Position numbers and translations under genes: made by a program
Source: Selaginella moellendorffii
Lineage: Eukaryota > Streptophyta > Lycopodiopsida > Selaginellales > Selaginellaceae
DNA length: 36,116 bases
Assembly (NCBI RefSeq): GCF_000143415.4
Contig: NW_003314392.1
Span: forward strand, 34,390 to 70,505
Direction of reading: 5' to 3'
The notes under the pieces: generated by a model
Seen by the model: only the letters and a program-made list of their open reading frames with translations
Told to the model about the DNA's origin: nothing
Databases searched by the model: none
Part shown: one piece after another, positions 22,528-35,015 of the stretch
Position numbering within the stretch: position 1 is the first letter of the stretch
How the letters are laid out: every line of letters begins with the position of its first letter

Positions 22528-23776
22528 CAGTCCCACGCGAAACGCACGCACGGTTCGCGAGAAAACGGCCCCCAACGCCCGCATTCTCCATTATTCCGAG
22601 AGAATATTCCCTCCACTACTTAAATTGTGCCAAAAAGAGGTGGCTCCGGGTGGGTCTCGACCCAGGGACCTATTTGAGTGGACTTGTTTTTAGATTGGGG
22701 GTCTCTGCCACTAGGCCTCTACCACCTCTCCGTTACATATTTCGTGTCGGTTAAATTTATTGGGTTTGTGGGGGAGGGGGTTTAACTAGCAAAGGGCGAT
22801 TATGGGGAGCGCTTAGTGCGATTAAGTGGGGCTTAAGTTGGGGCAATCGCGGCCGTCGGTGCGGTGGGGTGGTTGACCGGCGGCGATGAGTTTGACCGGC
22901 GGTCCCCGTGACACGTGGCTAGGGCTAGGGTCTGGATATGGGTTTTGCGCGAGTGGGCAAGATCCATGGCTCGGTTTGCGGTGGGACTTGAACCGTTGGA
23001 AAGCTTGCGTGAGTCCACCCGTTTCCACAGAAACGGATCTGGATTTCGTCGCTCCACCGGCCCGCACCATTGCGATGGGTTTGACGCTGGGTTTTCGAGC
23101 GAGTGGGCAACATCCATGGCTCGGTTTGCGGTGGGACTTGAACCGTTGGAAAGCTTGCGTGAGTCCACCCGTTTCCACAGAAACGGATCCCGATTTCGTT
23201 GCTCCACCGTCCCACACCATTGCAATGGGTTTTGTGCTGTTCCCGTTGCCATATCTCGTGGACCGTGGGCCCCCTTTCGCCCTTGGGCACATGGGAGCAA
23301 CTGGGGCGGTGCGCGCAACTGGCCCATGTGGCCAAGTACATTTTTCCATGTCCTGGGCGCCTGCTTTTGTGGTTTTTCCCACGGAAGAAGATGCGTCCCA
23401 CGTGGCGATCCGTGTGCCCGCCCGCACTCCGGCACCAACGGGGCCGGCCGGCGTGACGCCCCGGTCGCGGCCGTGCCAACGGATCGCGGGCCCCATGCGT
23501 GGGCTGCCGCCGGGAGTGCATCTCACTCTCGAGGAAAACACCGCACTGGCGCTCGGGCCTGCACTGGAACGCGACCCCAGGAGCGCCGTGGCGAAGCCCG
23601 CGTCGAGGGCATCGATCCGAATTGGCTGGGCCCCCCATGCCATGCTGGCACCGTGCGTGCCTTGTCGAAAACGGCACACCCTTGCGACCGCTGGGCGAAA
23701 GGGGCAAACCCCGAGAGGTCCTTGCACCTCCTGTCACTGGGGAGGGTGCCCCCCACGAACACGAACCCAACGGCGC
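22528..23776. repeat. Unit copy 19
   Basis: This 1,249-bp copy is identical to the consensus by eye. Confidence 0.97.
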
Positions 23777-25026
23777 CAGTCCCACGCGAAACGCACGCAC
23801 GGTTCGCGAGAAAACGGCCCCCAACGCCCGCATTCTCCATTATTCCGAGAGAATATTCCCTCCACTACTTAAATTGTGCCAAAAAGAGGTGGCTCCGGGT
23901 GGGTCTCGACCCAGGGACCTATTTGAGTGGACTTGTTTTTAGATTGGGGGTCTCTGCCACTAGGCCTCTACCACCTCTCCGTTACATATTTCGTGTCGGT
24001 TAAATTTATTGGGTTTGTGGGGGAGGGGGTTTAACTAGCAAAGGGCGATTATGGGGAGCGCTTAGTGCGATTAAGTGGGGCTTAAGTTGGGGCAATCGCG
24101 GCCGTCGGTGCGGTGGGGTGGTTGACCGGCGGCGATGAGTTTGACCGGCGGTCCCCGTGACACGTGGCTAGGGCTAGGGTCTGGATATGGGTTTTGCGCG
24201 AGTGGGCAAGATCCATGGCTCGGTTTGCGGTGGGACTTGAACCGTTGGAAAGCTTGCGTGAGTCCACCCGTTTCCACAGAAACGGATCTGGATTTCGTCG
24301 CTCCACCGGCCCGCACCATTGCGATGGGTTTGACGCTGGGTTTTCGAGCGAGTGGGCAACATCCATGGCTCGGTTTGCGGTGGGACTTGAACCGTTGGAA
24401 AGCTTGCGTGAGTCCACCCGTTTCCACAGAAACGGATCCCGATTTCGTTTGCTCCACCGTCCCACACCATTGCAATGGGTTTTGTGCTGTTCCCGTTGCC
24501 ATATCTCGTGGACCGTGGGCCCCCTTTCGCCCTTGGGCACATGGGAGCAACTGGGGCGGTGCGCGCAACTGGCCCATGTGGCCAAGTACATTTTTCCATG
24601 TCCTGGGCGCCTGCTTTTGTGGTTTTTCCCACGGAAGAAGATGCGTCCCACGTGGCGATCCGTGTGCCCGCCCGCACTCCGGCACCAACGGGGCCGGCCG
24701 GCGTGACGCCCCGGTCGCGGCCGTGCCAACGGATCGCGGGCCCCATGCGTGGGCTGCCGCCGGGAGTGCATCTCACTCTCGAGGAAAACACCGCACTGGC
24801 GCTCGGGCCTGCACTGGAACGCGACCCCAGGAGCGCCGTGGCGAAGCCCGCGTCGAGGGCATCGATCCGAATTGGCTGGGCCCCCCATGCCATGCTGGCA
24901 CCGTGCGTGCCTTGTCGAAAACGGCACACCCTTGCGACCGCTGGGCGAAAGGGGCAAACCCCGAGAGGTCCTTGCACCTCCTGTCACTGGGGAGGGTGCC
25001 CCCCACGAACACGAACCCAACGGCGC
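23777..25026. repeat. Unit copy 20
   Basis: This 1,250-bp copy has one extra T at about 24448-24450, near the end of the second 150-bp half. Confidence 0.97.
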
Positions 25027-26274
25027 CAGTCCCACGCGAAACGCACGCACGGTTCGCGAGAAAACGGCCCCCAACGCCCGCATTCTCCATTATTCCGAGA
25101 GAATATTCCCTCCACTACTTAAATTGTGCCAAAAAGAGGTGGCTCCGGGTGGGTCTCGACCCAGGGACCTATTTGAGTGGACTTGTTTTTAGATTGGGGG
25201 TCTCTGCCACTAGGCCTCTACCACCTCTCCGTTACATATTTCGTGTCGGTTAAATTTATTGGGTTTGTGGGGGAGGGGGTTTAACTAGCAAAGGGCGATT
25301 ATGGGGAGCGCTTAGTGCGATTAAGTGGGGCTTAAGTTGGGGCAATCGCGGCCGTCGGTGCGGTGGGGTGGTTGACCGGCGGCGATGAGTTTGACCGGCG
25401 GTCCCCGTGACACGTGGCTAGGGCTAGGGTCTGGATATGGGTTTTGCGCGAGTGGGCAAGATCCATGGCTCGGTTTGCGGTGGGACTTGAACCGTTGGAA
25501 AGCTTGCGTGAGTCCACCCGTTTCCACAGAAACGGATCTGGATTTCGTCGCTCCACCGGCCCGCACCATTGCGATGGGTTTGACGCTGGGTTTTCGAGCG
25601 AGTGGGCAACATCCATGGCTCGGTTTGCGGTGGGACTTGAACCGTTGGAAAGCTTGCGTGAGTCCACCCGTTTCCACAGAAACGGATCCCGATTTCGTTG
25701 CTCCACCGTCCCACACCATTGCAATGGGTTTTGTGCTGTTCCCGTTGCCATATCTCGTGGACCGTGGGCCCCCTTTCGCCCTTGGGCACATGGGAGCAAC
25801 TGGGGCGGTGCGCGCAACTGGCCCATGTGGCCAAGTACATTTTTCCATGTCCTGGGCGCCTGCTTTTGTGGTTTTTCCCACGGAAGAAGATGCGTCCCAC
25901 GTGGCGATCCGTGTGCCCGCCCGCACTCCGGCACCAACGGGGCCGGCCGGCGTGACGCCCCGGTCGCGGCCGTGCCAACGGATCGCGGGCCCCATGCGTG
26001 GGCTGCCGCCGGGAGTGCATCTCACTCTCGAGGAAAACACCGCACTGGCGCTCGGGCCTGCACTGGAACGCGACCCCAGGAGCGCCGTGGCGAAGCCCGC
26101 GTCGAGGGCATCGATCCGAATTGGCTGGGCCCCCCATGCCATGCTGGCACCGTGCGTGCCTTGTCGAAACGGCACACCCTTGCGACCGCTGGGCGAAAGG
26201 GGCAAACCCCGAGAGGTCCTTGCACCTCCTGTCACTGGGGAGGGTGCCCCCCACGAACACGAACCCAACGGCGC
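25027..26274. repeat. Unit copy 21
   Basis: This 1,248-bp copy has lost one A from an AAAA run at about 26167-26169. Confidence 0.97.
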
Positions 26275-27522
26275 CAGTCCCACGCGAAACGCACGCACGG
26301 TTCGCGAGAAAACGGCCCCCAACGCCCGCATTCTCCATTATTCCGAGAGAATATTCCCTCCACTACTTAAATTGTGCCAAAAAGAGGTGGCTCCGGGTGG
26401 GTCTCGACCCAGGGACCTATTTGAGTGGACTTGTTTTTAGATTGGGGGTCTCTGCCACTAGGCCTCTACCACCTCTCCGTTACATATTTCGTGTCGGTTA
26501 AATTTATTGGGTTTGTGGGGGAGGGGGTTTAACTAGCAAAGGGCGATTATGGGGAGCGCTTAGTGCGATTAAGTGGGGCTTAAGTTGGGGCAATCGCGGC
26601 CGTCGGTGCGGTGGGGTGGTTGACCGGCGGCGATGAGTTTGACCGGCGGTCCCCGTGACACGTGGCTAGGGCTAGGGTCTGGATATGGGTTTTGCGCGAG
26701 TGGGCAAGATCCATGGCTCGGTTTGCGGTGGGACTTGAACCGTTGGAAAGCTTGCGTGAGTCCACCCGTTTCCACAGAAACGGATCTGGATTTCGTCGCT
26801 CCACCGGCCCGCACCATTGCGATGGGTTTGACGCTGGGTTTTCGAGCGAGTGGGCAACATCCATGGCTCGGTTTGCGGTGGGACTTGAACCGTTGGAAAG
26901 CTTGCGTGAGTCCACCCGTTTCCACAGAAACGGATCCCGATTTCGTTGCTCCACCGTCCCACACCATTGCAATGGGTTTTGTGCTGTTCCCGTTGCCATA
27001 TCTCGTGGACCGTGGGCCCCCTTTCGCCCTTGGGCCATGGGAGCAACTGGGGCGGTGCGCGCAACTGGCCCATGTGGCCAAGTACATTTTTCCATGTCCT
27101 GGGCGCCTGCTTTTGTGGTTTTTCCCACGGAAGAAGATGCGTCCCACGTGGCGATCCGTGTGCCCGCCCGCACTCCGGCACCAACGGGGCCGGCCGGCGT
27201 GACGCCCCGGTCGCGGCCGTGCCAACGGATCGCGGGCCCCATGCGTGGGCTGCCGCCGGGAGTGCATCTCACTCTCGAGGAAAACACCGCACTGGCGCTC
27301 GGGCCTGCACTGGAACGCGACCCCAGGAGCGCCGTGGCGAAGCCCGCGTCGAGGGCATCGATCCGAATTGGCTGGGCCCCCCATGCCATGCTGGCACCGT
27401 GCGTGCCTTGTCGAAAACGGCACACCCTTGCGACCGCTGGGCGAAAGGGGCAAACCCCGAGAGGTCCTTGCACCTCCTGTCACTGGGGAGGGTGCCCCCC
27501 ACGAACACGAACCCAACGGCGC
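26275..27522. repeat. Unit copy 22
   Basis: This 1,248-bp copy has lost one A at about 27035, which damages the left arm of the CACATGGG/CCCATGTG inverted repeat. Confidence 0.97.
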
Positions 27523-28771
27523 CAGTCCCACGCGAAACGCACGCACGGTTCGCGAGAAAACGGCCCCCAACGCCCGCATTCTCCATTATTCCGAGAGAAT
27601 ATTCCCTCCACTACTTAAATTGTGCCAAAAAGAGGTGGCTCCGGGTGGGTCTCGACCCAGGGACCTATTTGAGTGGACTTGTTTTTAGATTGGGGGTCTC
27701 TGCCACTAGGCCTCTACCACCTCTCCGTTACATATTTCGTGTCGGTTAAATTTATTGGGTTTGTGGGGGAGGGGGTTTAACTAGCAAAGGGCGATTATGG
27801 GGAGCGCTTAGTGCGATTAAGTGGGGCTTAAGTTGGGGCAATCGCGGCCGTCGGTGCGGTGGGGTGGTTGACCGGCGGCGATGAGTTTGACCGGCGGTCC
27901 CCGTGACACGTGGCTAGGGCTAGGGTCTGGATATGGGTTTTGCGCGAGTGGGCAAGATCCATGGCTCGGTTTGCGGTGGGACTTGAACCGTTGGAAAGCT
28001 TGCGTGAGTCCACCCGTTTCCACAGAAACGGATCTGGATTTCGTCGCTCCACCGGCCCGCACCATTGCGATGGGTTTGACGCTGGGTTTTCGAGCGAGTG
28101 GGCAACATCCATGGCTCGGTTTGCGGTGGGACTTGAACCGTTGGAAAGCTTGCGTGAGTCCACCCGTTTCCACAGAAACGGATCCCGATTTCGTTGCTCC
28201 ACCGTCCCACACCATTGCAATGGGTTTTGTGCTGTTCCTGTTGCCATATCTCGTGGACCGTGGGCCCCCTTTCGCCCTTGGGCACATGGGAGCAACTGGG
28301 GCGGTGCGCGCAACTGGCCCATGTGGCCAAGTACATTTTTCCATGTCCTGGGCGCCTGCTTTTGTGGTTTTTCCCACGGAAGAAGATGCGTCCCACGTGG
28401 CGATCCGTGTGCCCGCCCGCACTCCGGCACCAACGGGGCCGGCCGGCGTGACGCCCCGGTCGCGACCGTGCCAACGGATCGCGGGCCCCATGCGTGGGCT
28501 GCCGCCGGGAGTGCATCTCACTCTCGAGGAAAACACCGCACTGGCGCTCGGGCCTGCACTGGAACGCGACCCCAGGAGCGCCGTGGCGAAGCCCGCGTCG
28601 AGGGCATCGATCCGAATTGGCTGGGCCCCCCATGCCATGCTGGCACCGTGCGTGCCTTGTCGAAAACGGCACACCCTTGCGACCGCTGGGCGAAAGGGGC
28701 AAACCCCGAGAGGTCCTTGCACCTCCTGTCACTGGGGAGGGTGCCCCCCACGAACACGAACCCAACGGCGC
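27523..28771. repeat. Unit copy 23
   Basis: This 1,249-bp copy has a C-to-T change at 28239 (a CG site) and a G-to-A change at 28465 (a CCG site on the other strand). Confidence 0.97.
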
Positions 28772-30020
28772 CAGTCCCACGCGAAACGCACGCACGGTTC
28801 GCGAGAAAACGGCCCCCAACGCCCGCATTCTCCATTATTCCGAGAGAATATTCCCTCCACTACTTAAATTGTGCCAAAAAGAGGTGGCTCCGGGTGGGTC
28901 TCGACCCAGGGACCTATTTGAGTGGACTTGTTTTTAGATTGGGGGTCTCTGCCACTAGGCCTCTACCACCTCTCCGTTACATATTTCGTGTCGGTTAAAT
29001 TTATTGGGTTTGTGGGGGAGGGGGTTTAACTAGCAAAGGGCGATTATGGGGAGCGCTTAGTGCGATTAAGTGGGGCTTAAGTTGGGGCAATCGCGGCCGT
29101 CGGTGCGGTGGGGTGGTTGACCGGCGGCGATGAGTTTGACCGGCGGTCCCCGTGACACGTGGCTAGGGCTAGGGTCTGGATATGGGTTTTGCGCGAGTGG
29201 GCAAGATCCATGGCTCGGTTTGCGGTGGGACTTGAACCGTTGGAAAGCTTGCGTGAGTCCACCCGTTTCCACAGAAACGGATCTGGATTTCGTCGCTCCA
29301 CCGGCCCGCACCATTGCGATGGGTTTGACGTTGGGTTTTCGAGCGAGTGGGCAACATCCATGGCTCGGTTTGCGGTGGGACTTGAACCGTTGGAAAGCTT
29401 GCGTGAGTCCACCCGTTTCCACAGAAACGGATCCCGATTTCGTTGCTCCACCGTCCCACACCATTGCAATGGGTTTTGTGCTGTTCCCGTTGCCATATCT
29501 CGTGGACCGTGGGCCCCCTTTCGCCCTTGGGCACATGGGAGCAACTGGGACGGTGCGCGCAACTGGCCCATGTGGCCAAGTACATTTTTCCATGTCCTGG
29601 GCGCCTGCTTTTGTGGTTTTTCCCACGGAAGAAGATGCGTCCCACGTGGCGATCCGTGTGCCCGCCCGCACTCCGGCACCAACGGGGCCGGCCGGCGTGA
29701 CGCCCCGGTCGCGGCCGTGCCAACGGATCGCGGGCCCCATGCGTGGGCTGCCGCCGGGAGTGCATCTCACTCTCGAGGAAAACACCGCACTGGCGCTCGG
29801 GCCTGCACTGGAACGCGACCCCAGGAGCGCCGTGGCGAAGCCCGCGTCGAGGGCATCGATCCGAATTGGCTGGGCCCCCCATGCCATGCTGGCACCGTGC
29901 GTGCCTTGTCGAAAACGGCACACCCTTGCGACCGCTGGGCGAAAGGGGCAAACCCCGAGAGGTCCTTGCACCTCCTGTCACTGGGGAGGGTGCCCCCCAC
30001 GAACACGAACCCAACGGCGC
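28772..30020. repeat. Unit copy 24
   Basis: This 1,249-bp copy has a C-to-T change at 29331 (a CTG site) and a G-to-A change at 29550. Confidence 0.97.
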
Positions 30021-31269
30021 CAGTCCCACGCGAAACGCACGCACGGTTCGCGAGAAAACGGCCCCCAACGCCCGCATTCTCCATTATTCCGAGAGAATAT
30101 TCCCTCCACTACTTAAATTGTGCCAAAAAGAGGTGGCTCCGGGTGGGTCTCGACCCAGGGACCTATTTGAGTGGACTTGTTTTTAGATTGGGGGTCTCTG
30201 CCACTAGGCCTCTACCACCTCTCCGTTACATATTTCGTGTCGGTTAAATTTATTGGGTTTGTGGGGGAGGGGGTTTAACTAGCAAAGGGCGATTATGGGG
30301 AGCGCTTAGTGCGATTAAGTGGGGCTTAAGTTGGGGCAATCGCGGCCGTCGGTGCGGTGGGGTGGTTGACCGGCGGCGATGAGTTTGACCGGCGGTCCCC
30401 GTGACACGTGGCTAGGGCTAGGGTCTGGATATGGGTTTTGCGCGAGTGGGCAAGATCCATGGCTCGGTTTGCGGTGGGACTTGAACCGTTGGAAAGCTTG
30501 CGTGAGTCCACCCGTTTCCACAGAAACGGATCTGGATTTCGTCGCTCCACCGGCCCGCACCATTGCGATGGGTTTGACGCTGGGTTTTCGAGCGAGTGGG
30601 CAACATCCATGGCTCGGTTTGCGGTGGGACTTGAACCGTTGGAAAGCTTGCGTGAGTCCACCCGTTTCCACAGAAACGGATCCCGATTTCGTTGCTCCAC
30701 CGTCCCACACCATTGCAATGGGTTTTGTGCTGTTCCCGTTGCCATATCTCGTGGACCGTGGGCCCCCTTTCGCCCTTGGGCACATGGGAGCAACTGGGGC
30801 GGTGCGCGCAACTGGCCCATGTGGCCAAGTACATTTTTCCATGTCCTGGGCGCCTGCTTTTGTGGTTTTTCCCACGGAAGAAGATGCGTCCCACGTGGCG
30901 ATCCGTGTGCCCGCCCGCACTCCGGCACCAACGGGGCCGGCCGGCGTGACGCCCCGGTCGCGGCCGTGCCAACGGATCGCGGGCCCCATGCGTGGGCTGC
31001 CGCCGGGAGTGCATCTCACTCTCGAGGAAAACACCGCACTGGCGCTCGGGCCTGCACTGGAACGCGACCCCAGGAGCGCCGTGGCGAAGCCCGCGTCGAG
31101 GGCATCGATCCGAATTGGCTGGGCCCCCCATGCCATGCTGGCACCGTGCGTGCCTTGTCGAAAACGGGACACCCTTGCGACCGCTGGGCGAAAGGGGCAA
31201 ACCCCGAGAGGTCCTTGCACCTCCTGTCACTGGGGAGGGTGCCCCCCACGAACACGAACCCAATGGCGC
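30021..31269. repeat. Unit copy 25
   Basis: This 1,249-bp copy has a C-to-G change at 31168 and a C-to-T change at 31264 (a CG site). Confidence 0.97.
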
Positions 31270-32518
31270 CAGTCCCACGCGAAACGCACGCACGGTTCGC
31301 GAGAAAACGGCCCCCAACGCCCGCATTCTCCATTATTCCGAGAGAATATTCCCTCCACTACTTAAATTGTGCCAAAAAGAGGTGGCTCCGGGTGGGTCTC
31401 GACCCAGGGACCTATTTGAGTGGACTTGTTTTTAGATTGGGGGTCTCTGCCACTAGGCCTCTACCACCTCTCCGTTACATATTTCGTGTCGGTTAAATTT
31501 ATTGGGTTTGTGGGGGAGGGGGTTTAACTAGCAAAGGGCGATTATGGGGAGCGCTTAGTGCGATTAAGTGGGGCTTAAGTTGGGGCAATCGCGGCCGTCG
31601 GTGCGGTGGGGTGGTTGACCGGCGGCGATGAGTTTGACCGGCGGTCCCCGTGACACGTGGCTAGGGCTAGGGTCTGGATATGGGTTTTGCGCGAGTGGGC
31701 AAGATCCATGGCTCGGTTTGCGGTGGGACTTGAACCGTTGGAAAGCTTGCGTGAGTCCACCCGTTTCCACAGAAACGGATCTGGATTTCGTCGCTCCACC
31801 GGCCCGCACCATTGCGATGGGTTTGACGCTGGGTTTTCGAGCGAGTGGGCAACATCCATGGCTCGGTTTGCGGTGGGACTTGAACCGTTGGAAAGCTTGC
31901 GTGAGTCCACCCGTTTCCACAGAAACGGATCCCGATTTCGTTGCTCCACCGTCCCACACCATTGCAATGGGTTTTGTGCTGTTCCCGTTGCCATATCTCG
32001 TGGACCGTGGGCCCCCTTTCGCCCTTGGGCACATGGGAGCAACTGGGGCGGTGCGCGCAACTGGCCCATGTGGCCAAGTACATTTTTCCATGTCCTGGGC
32101 GCCTGCTTTTGTGGTTTTTCCCACGGAAGAAGATGCGTCCCACGTGGCGATCCGTGTGCCCGCCCGCACTCCGGCACCAACGGGGCCGGCCGGCGTGACG
32201 CCCCGGTCGCGGCCGTGCCAACGGATCGCGGGCCCCATGCGTGGGCTGCCGCCGGGAGTGCATCTCACTCTCGAGGAAAACACCGCACTGGCGCTCGGGC
32301 CTGCACTGGAACGCGACCCCAGGAGCGCCGTGGCGAAGCCCGCGTCGAGGGCATCGATCCGAATTGGCTGGGCCCCCCATGCCATGCTGGCACCGTGCGT
32401 GCCTTGTCGAAAACGGCACACCCTTGCGACCGCTGGGCGAAAGGGGCAAACCCCGAGAGGTCCTTGCACCTCCTGTCACTGGGGAGGGTGCCCCCCACGA
32501 ACACGAACCCAACGGCGC
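31270..32518. repeat. Unit copy 26
   Basis: This 1,249-bp copy is identical to the consensus by eye. Confidence 0.97.
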
Positions 32519-33767
32519 CAGTCCCACGCGAAACGCACGCACGGTTCGCGAGAAAACGGCCCCCAACGCCCGCATTCTCCATTATTCCGAGAGAATATTC
32601 CCTCCACTACTTAAATTGTGCCAAAAAGAGGTGGCTCCGGGTGGGTCTCGACCCAGGGACCTATTTGAGTGGACTTGTTTTTAGATTGGGGGTCTCTGCC
32701 ACTAGGCCTCTACCACCTCTCCGTTACATATTTCGTGTCGGTTAAATTTATTGGGTTTGTGGGGGAGGGGGTTTAACTAGCAAAGGGCGATTATGGGGAG
32801 CGCTTAGTGCGATTAAGTGGGGCTTAAGTTGGGGCAATCGCGGCCGTCGGTGCGGTGGGGTGGTTGACCGGCGGCGATGAGTTTGACCGGCGGTCCCCGT
32901 GACACGTGGCTAGGGCTAGGGTCTGGATATGGGTTTTGCGCGAGTGGGCAAGATCCATGGCTCGGTTTGCGGTGGGACTTGAACCGTTGGAAAGCTTGCG
33001 TGAGTCCACCCGTTTCCACAGAAACGGATCTGGATTTCGTCGCTCCACCGGCCCGCACCATTGCGATGGGTTTGACGCTGGGTTTTCGAGCGAGTGGGCA
33101 ACATCCATGGCTCGGTTTGCGGTGGGACTTGAACCGTTGGAAAGCTTGCGTGAGTCCACCCGTTTCCACAGAAACGGATCCCGATTTCGTTGCTCCACCG
33201 TCCCACACCATTGCAATGGGTTTTGTGCTGTTCCCGTTGCCATATCTCGTGGACCGTGGGCCCCCTTTCGCCCTTGGGCACATGGGAGCAACTGGGGCGG
33301 TGCGCGCAACTGGCCCATGTGGCCAAGTACATTTTTCCATGTCCTGGGCGCCTGCTTTTGTGGTTTTTCCCACGGAAGAAGATGCGTCCCACGTGGCGAT
33401 CCGTGTGCCCGCCCGCACTCCGGCACCAACGGGGCCGGCCGGCGTGACGCCCCGGTCGCGGCCGTGCCAACGGATCGCGGGCCCCATGCGTGGGCTGCCG
33501 CCGGGAGTGCATCTCACTCTCGAGGAAAACACCGCACTGGCGCTCGGGCCTGCACTGGAACGCGACCCCAGGAGCGCCGTGGCGAAGCCCGCGTCGAGGG
33601 CATCGATCCGAATTGGCTGGGCCCCCCATGCCATGCTGGCACCGTGCGTGCCTTGTCGAAAACGGCACACCCTTGCGACCGCTGGGCGAAAGGGGCAAAC
33701 CCCGAGAGGTCCTTGCACCTCCTGTCACTGGGGAGGGTGCCCCCCACGAACACGAACCCAACGGCGC
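32519..33767. repeat. Unit copy 27
   Basis: This 1,249-bp copy is identical to the consensus by eye. Confidence 0.97.
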
Positions 33768-35015
33768 CAGTCCCACGCGAAACGCACGCACGGTTCGCGA
33801 GAAAACGGCCCCCAACGCCCGCATTCTCCATTATTCCGAGAGAATATTCCCTCCACTACTTAAATTGTGCCAAAAAGAGGTGGCTCCGGGTGGGTCTCGA
33901 CCCAGGGACCTATTTGAGTGGACTTGTTTTTAGATTGGGGGTCTCTGCCACTAGGCCTCTACCACCTCTCCGTTACATATTTCGTGTCGGTTAAATTTAT
34001 TGGGTTTGTGGGGGAGGGGGTTTAACTAGCAAAGGGCGATTATGGGGAGCGCTTAGTGCGATTAAGTGGGGCTTAAGTTGGGGCAATCGCGGCCGTCGGT
34101 GCGGTGGGGTGGTTGACCGGCGGCGATGAGTTTGACCGGCGGTCCCCGTGACACGTGGCTAGGGCTAGGGTCTGGATATGGGTTTTGCGCGAGTGGGCAA
34201 GATCCATGGCTCGGTTTGCGGTGGGACTTGAACCGTTGGAAAGCTTGCGTGAGTCCACCCGTTTCCACAGAAACGGATCTGGATTTCGTCGCTCCACCGG
34301 CCCGCACCATTGCGATGGGTTTGACGCTGGGTTTTCGAGCGAGTGGGCAACATCCATGGCTCGGTTTGCGGTGGGACTTGAACCGTTGGAAAGCTTGCGT
34401 GAGTCCCCCGTTTCCACAGAAACTGATCCCGATTTCGTTGCTCCACCGTCCCACACCATTGCAATGGGTTTTGTGCTGTTCCCGTTGCCATATCTCGTGG
34501 ACCGTGGGCCCCCTTTCGCCCTTGGGCACATGGGAGCAACTGGGGCGGTGCGCGCAACTGGCCCATGTGGCCAAGTACATTTTTCCATGTCCTGGGCGCC
34601 TGCTTTTGTGGTTTTTCCCACGGAAGAAGATGCGTCCCACGTGGCGATCCGTGTGCCCGCCCGCACTCCGGCACCAACGGGGCCGGCCGGCGTGACGCCC
34701 CGGTCGCGGCCGTGCCAACGGATCGCGGGCCCCATGCGTGGGCTGCTGCCGGGAGTGCATCTCACTCTCGAGGAAAACACCGCACTGGCGCTCGGGCCTG
34801 CACTGGAACGCGACCCCAGGAGCGCCGTGGCGAAGCCCGCGTCGAGGGCATCGATCCGAATTGGCTGGGCCCCCCATGCCATGCTGGCACCGTGCGTGCC
34901 TTGTCGAAAACGGCACACCCTTGCGACCGCTGGGCGAAAGGGGCAAACCCCGAGAGGTCCTTGCACCTCCTGTCACTGGGGAGGGTGCCCCCCACGAACA
35001 CGAACCCAACGGCGC
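33768..35015. repeat. Unit copy 28
   Basis: This 1,248-bp copy has lost one A at about 34405, and has a G-to-T change at 34424 and a C-to-T change at 34747 (a CG site). The first two lie next to each other around the second palindrome. Confidence 0.97.
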
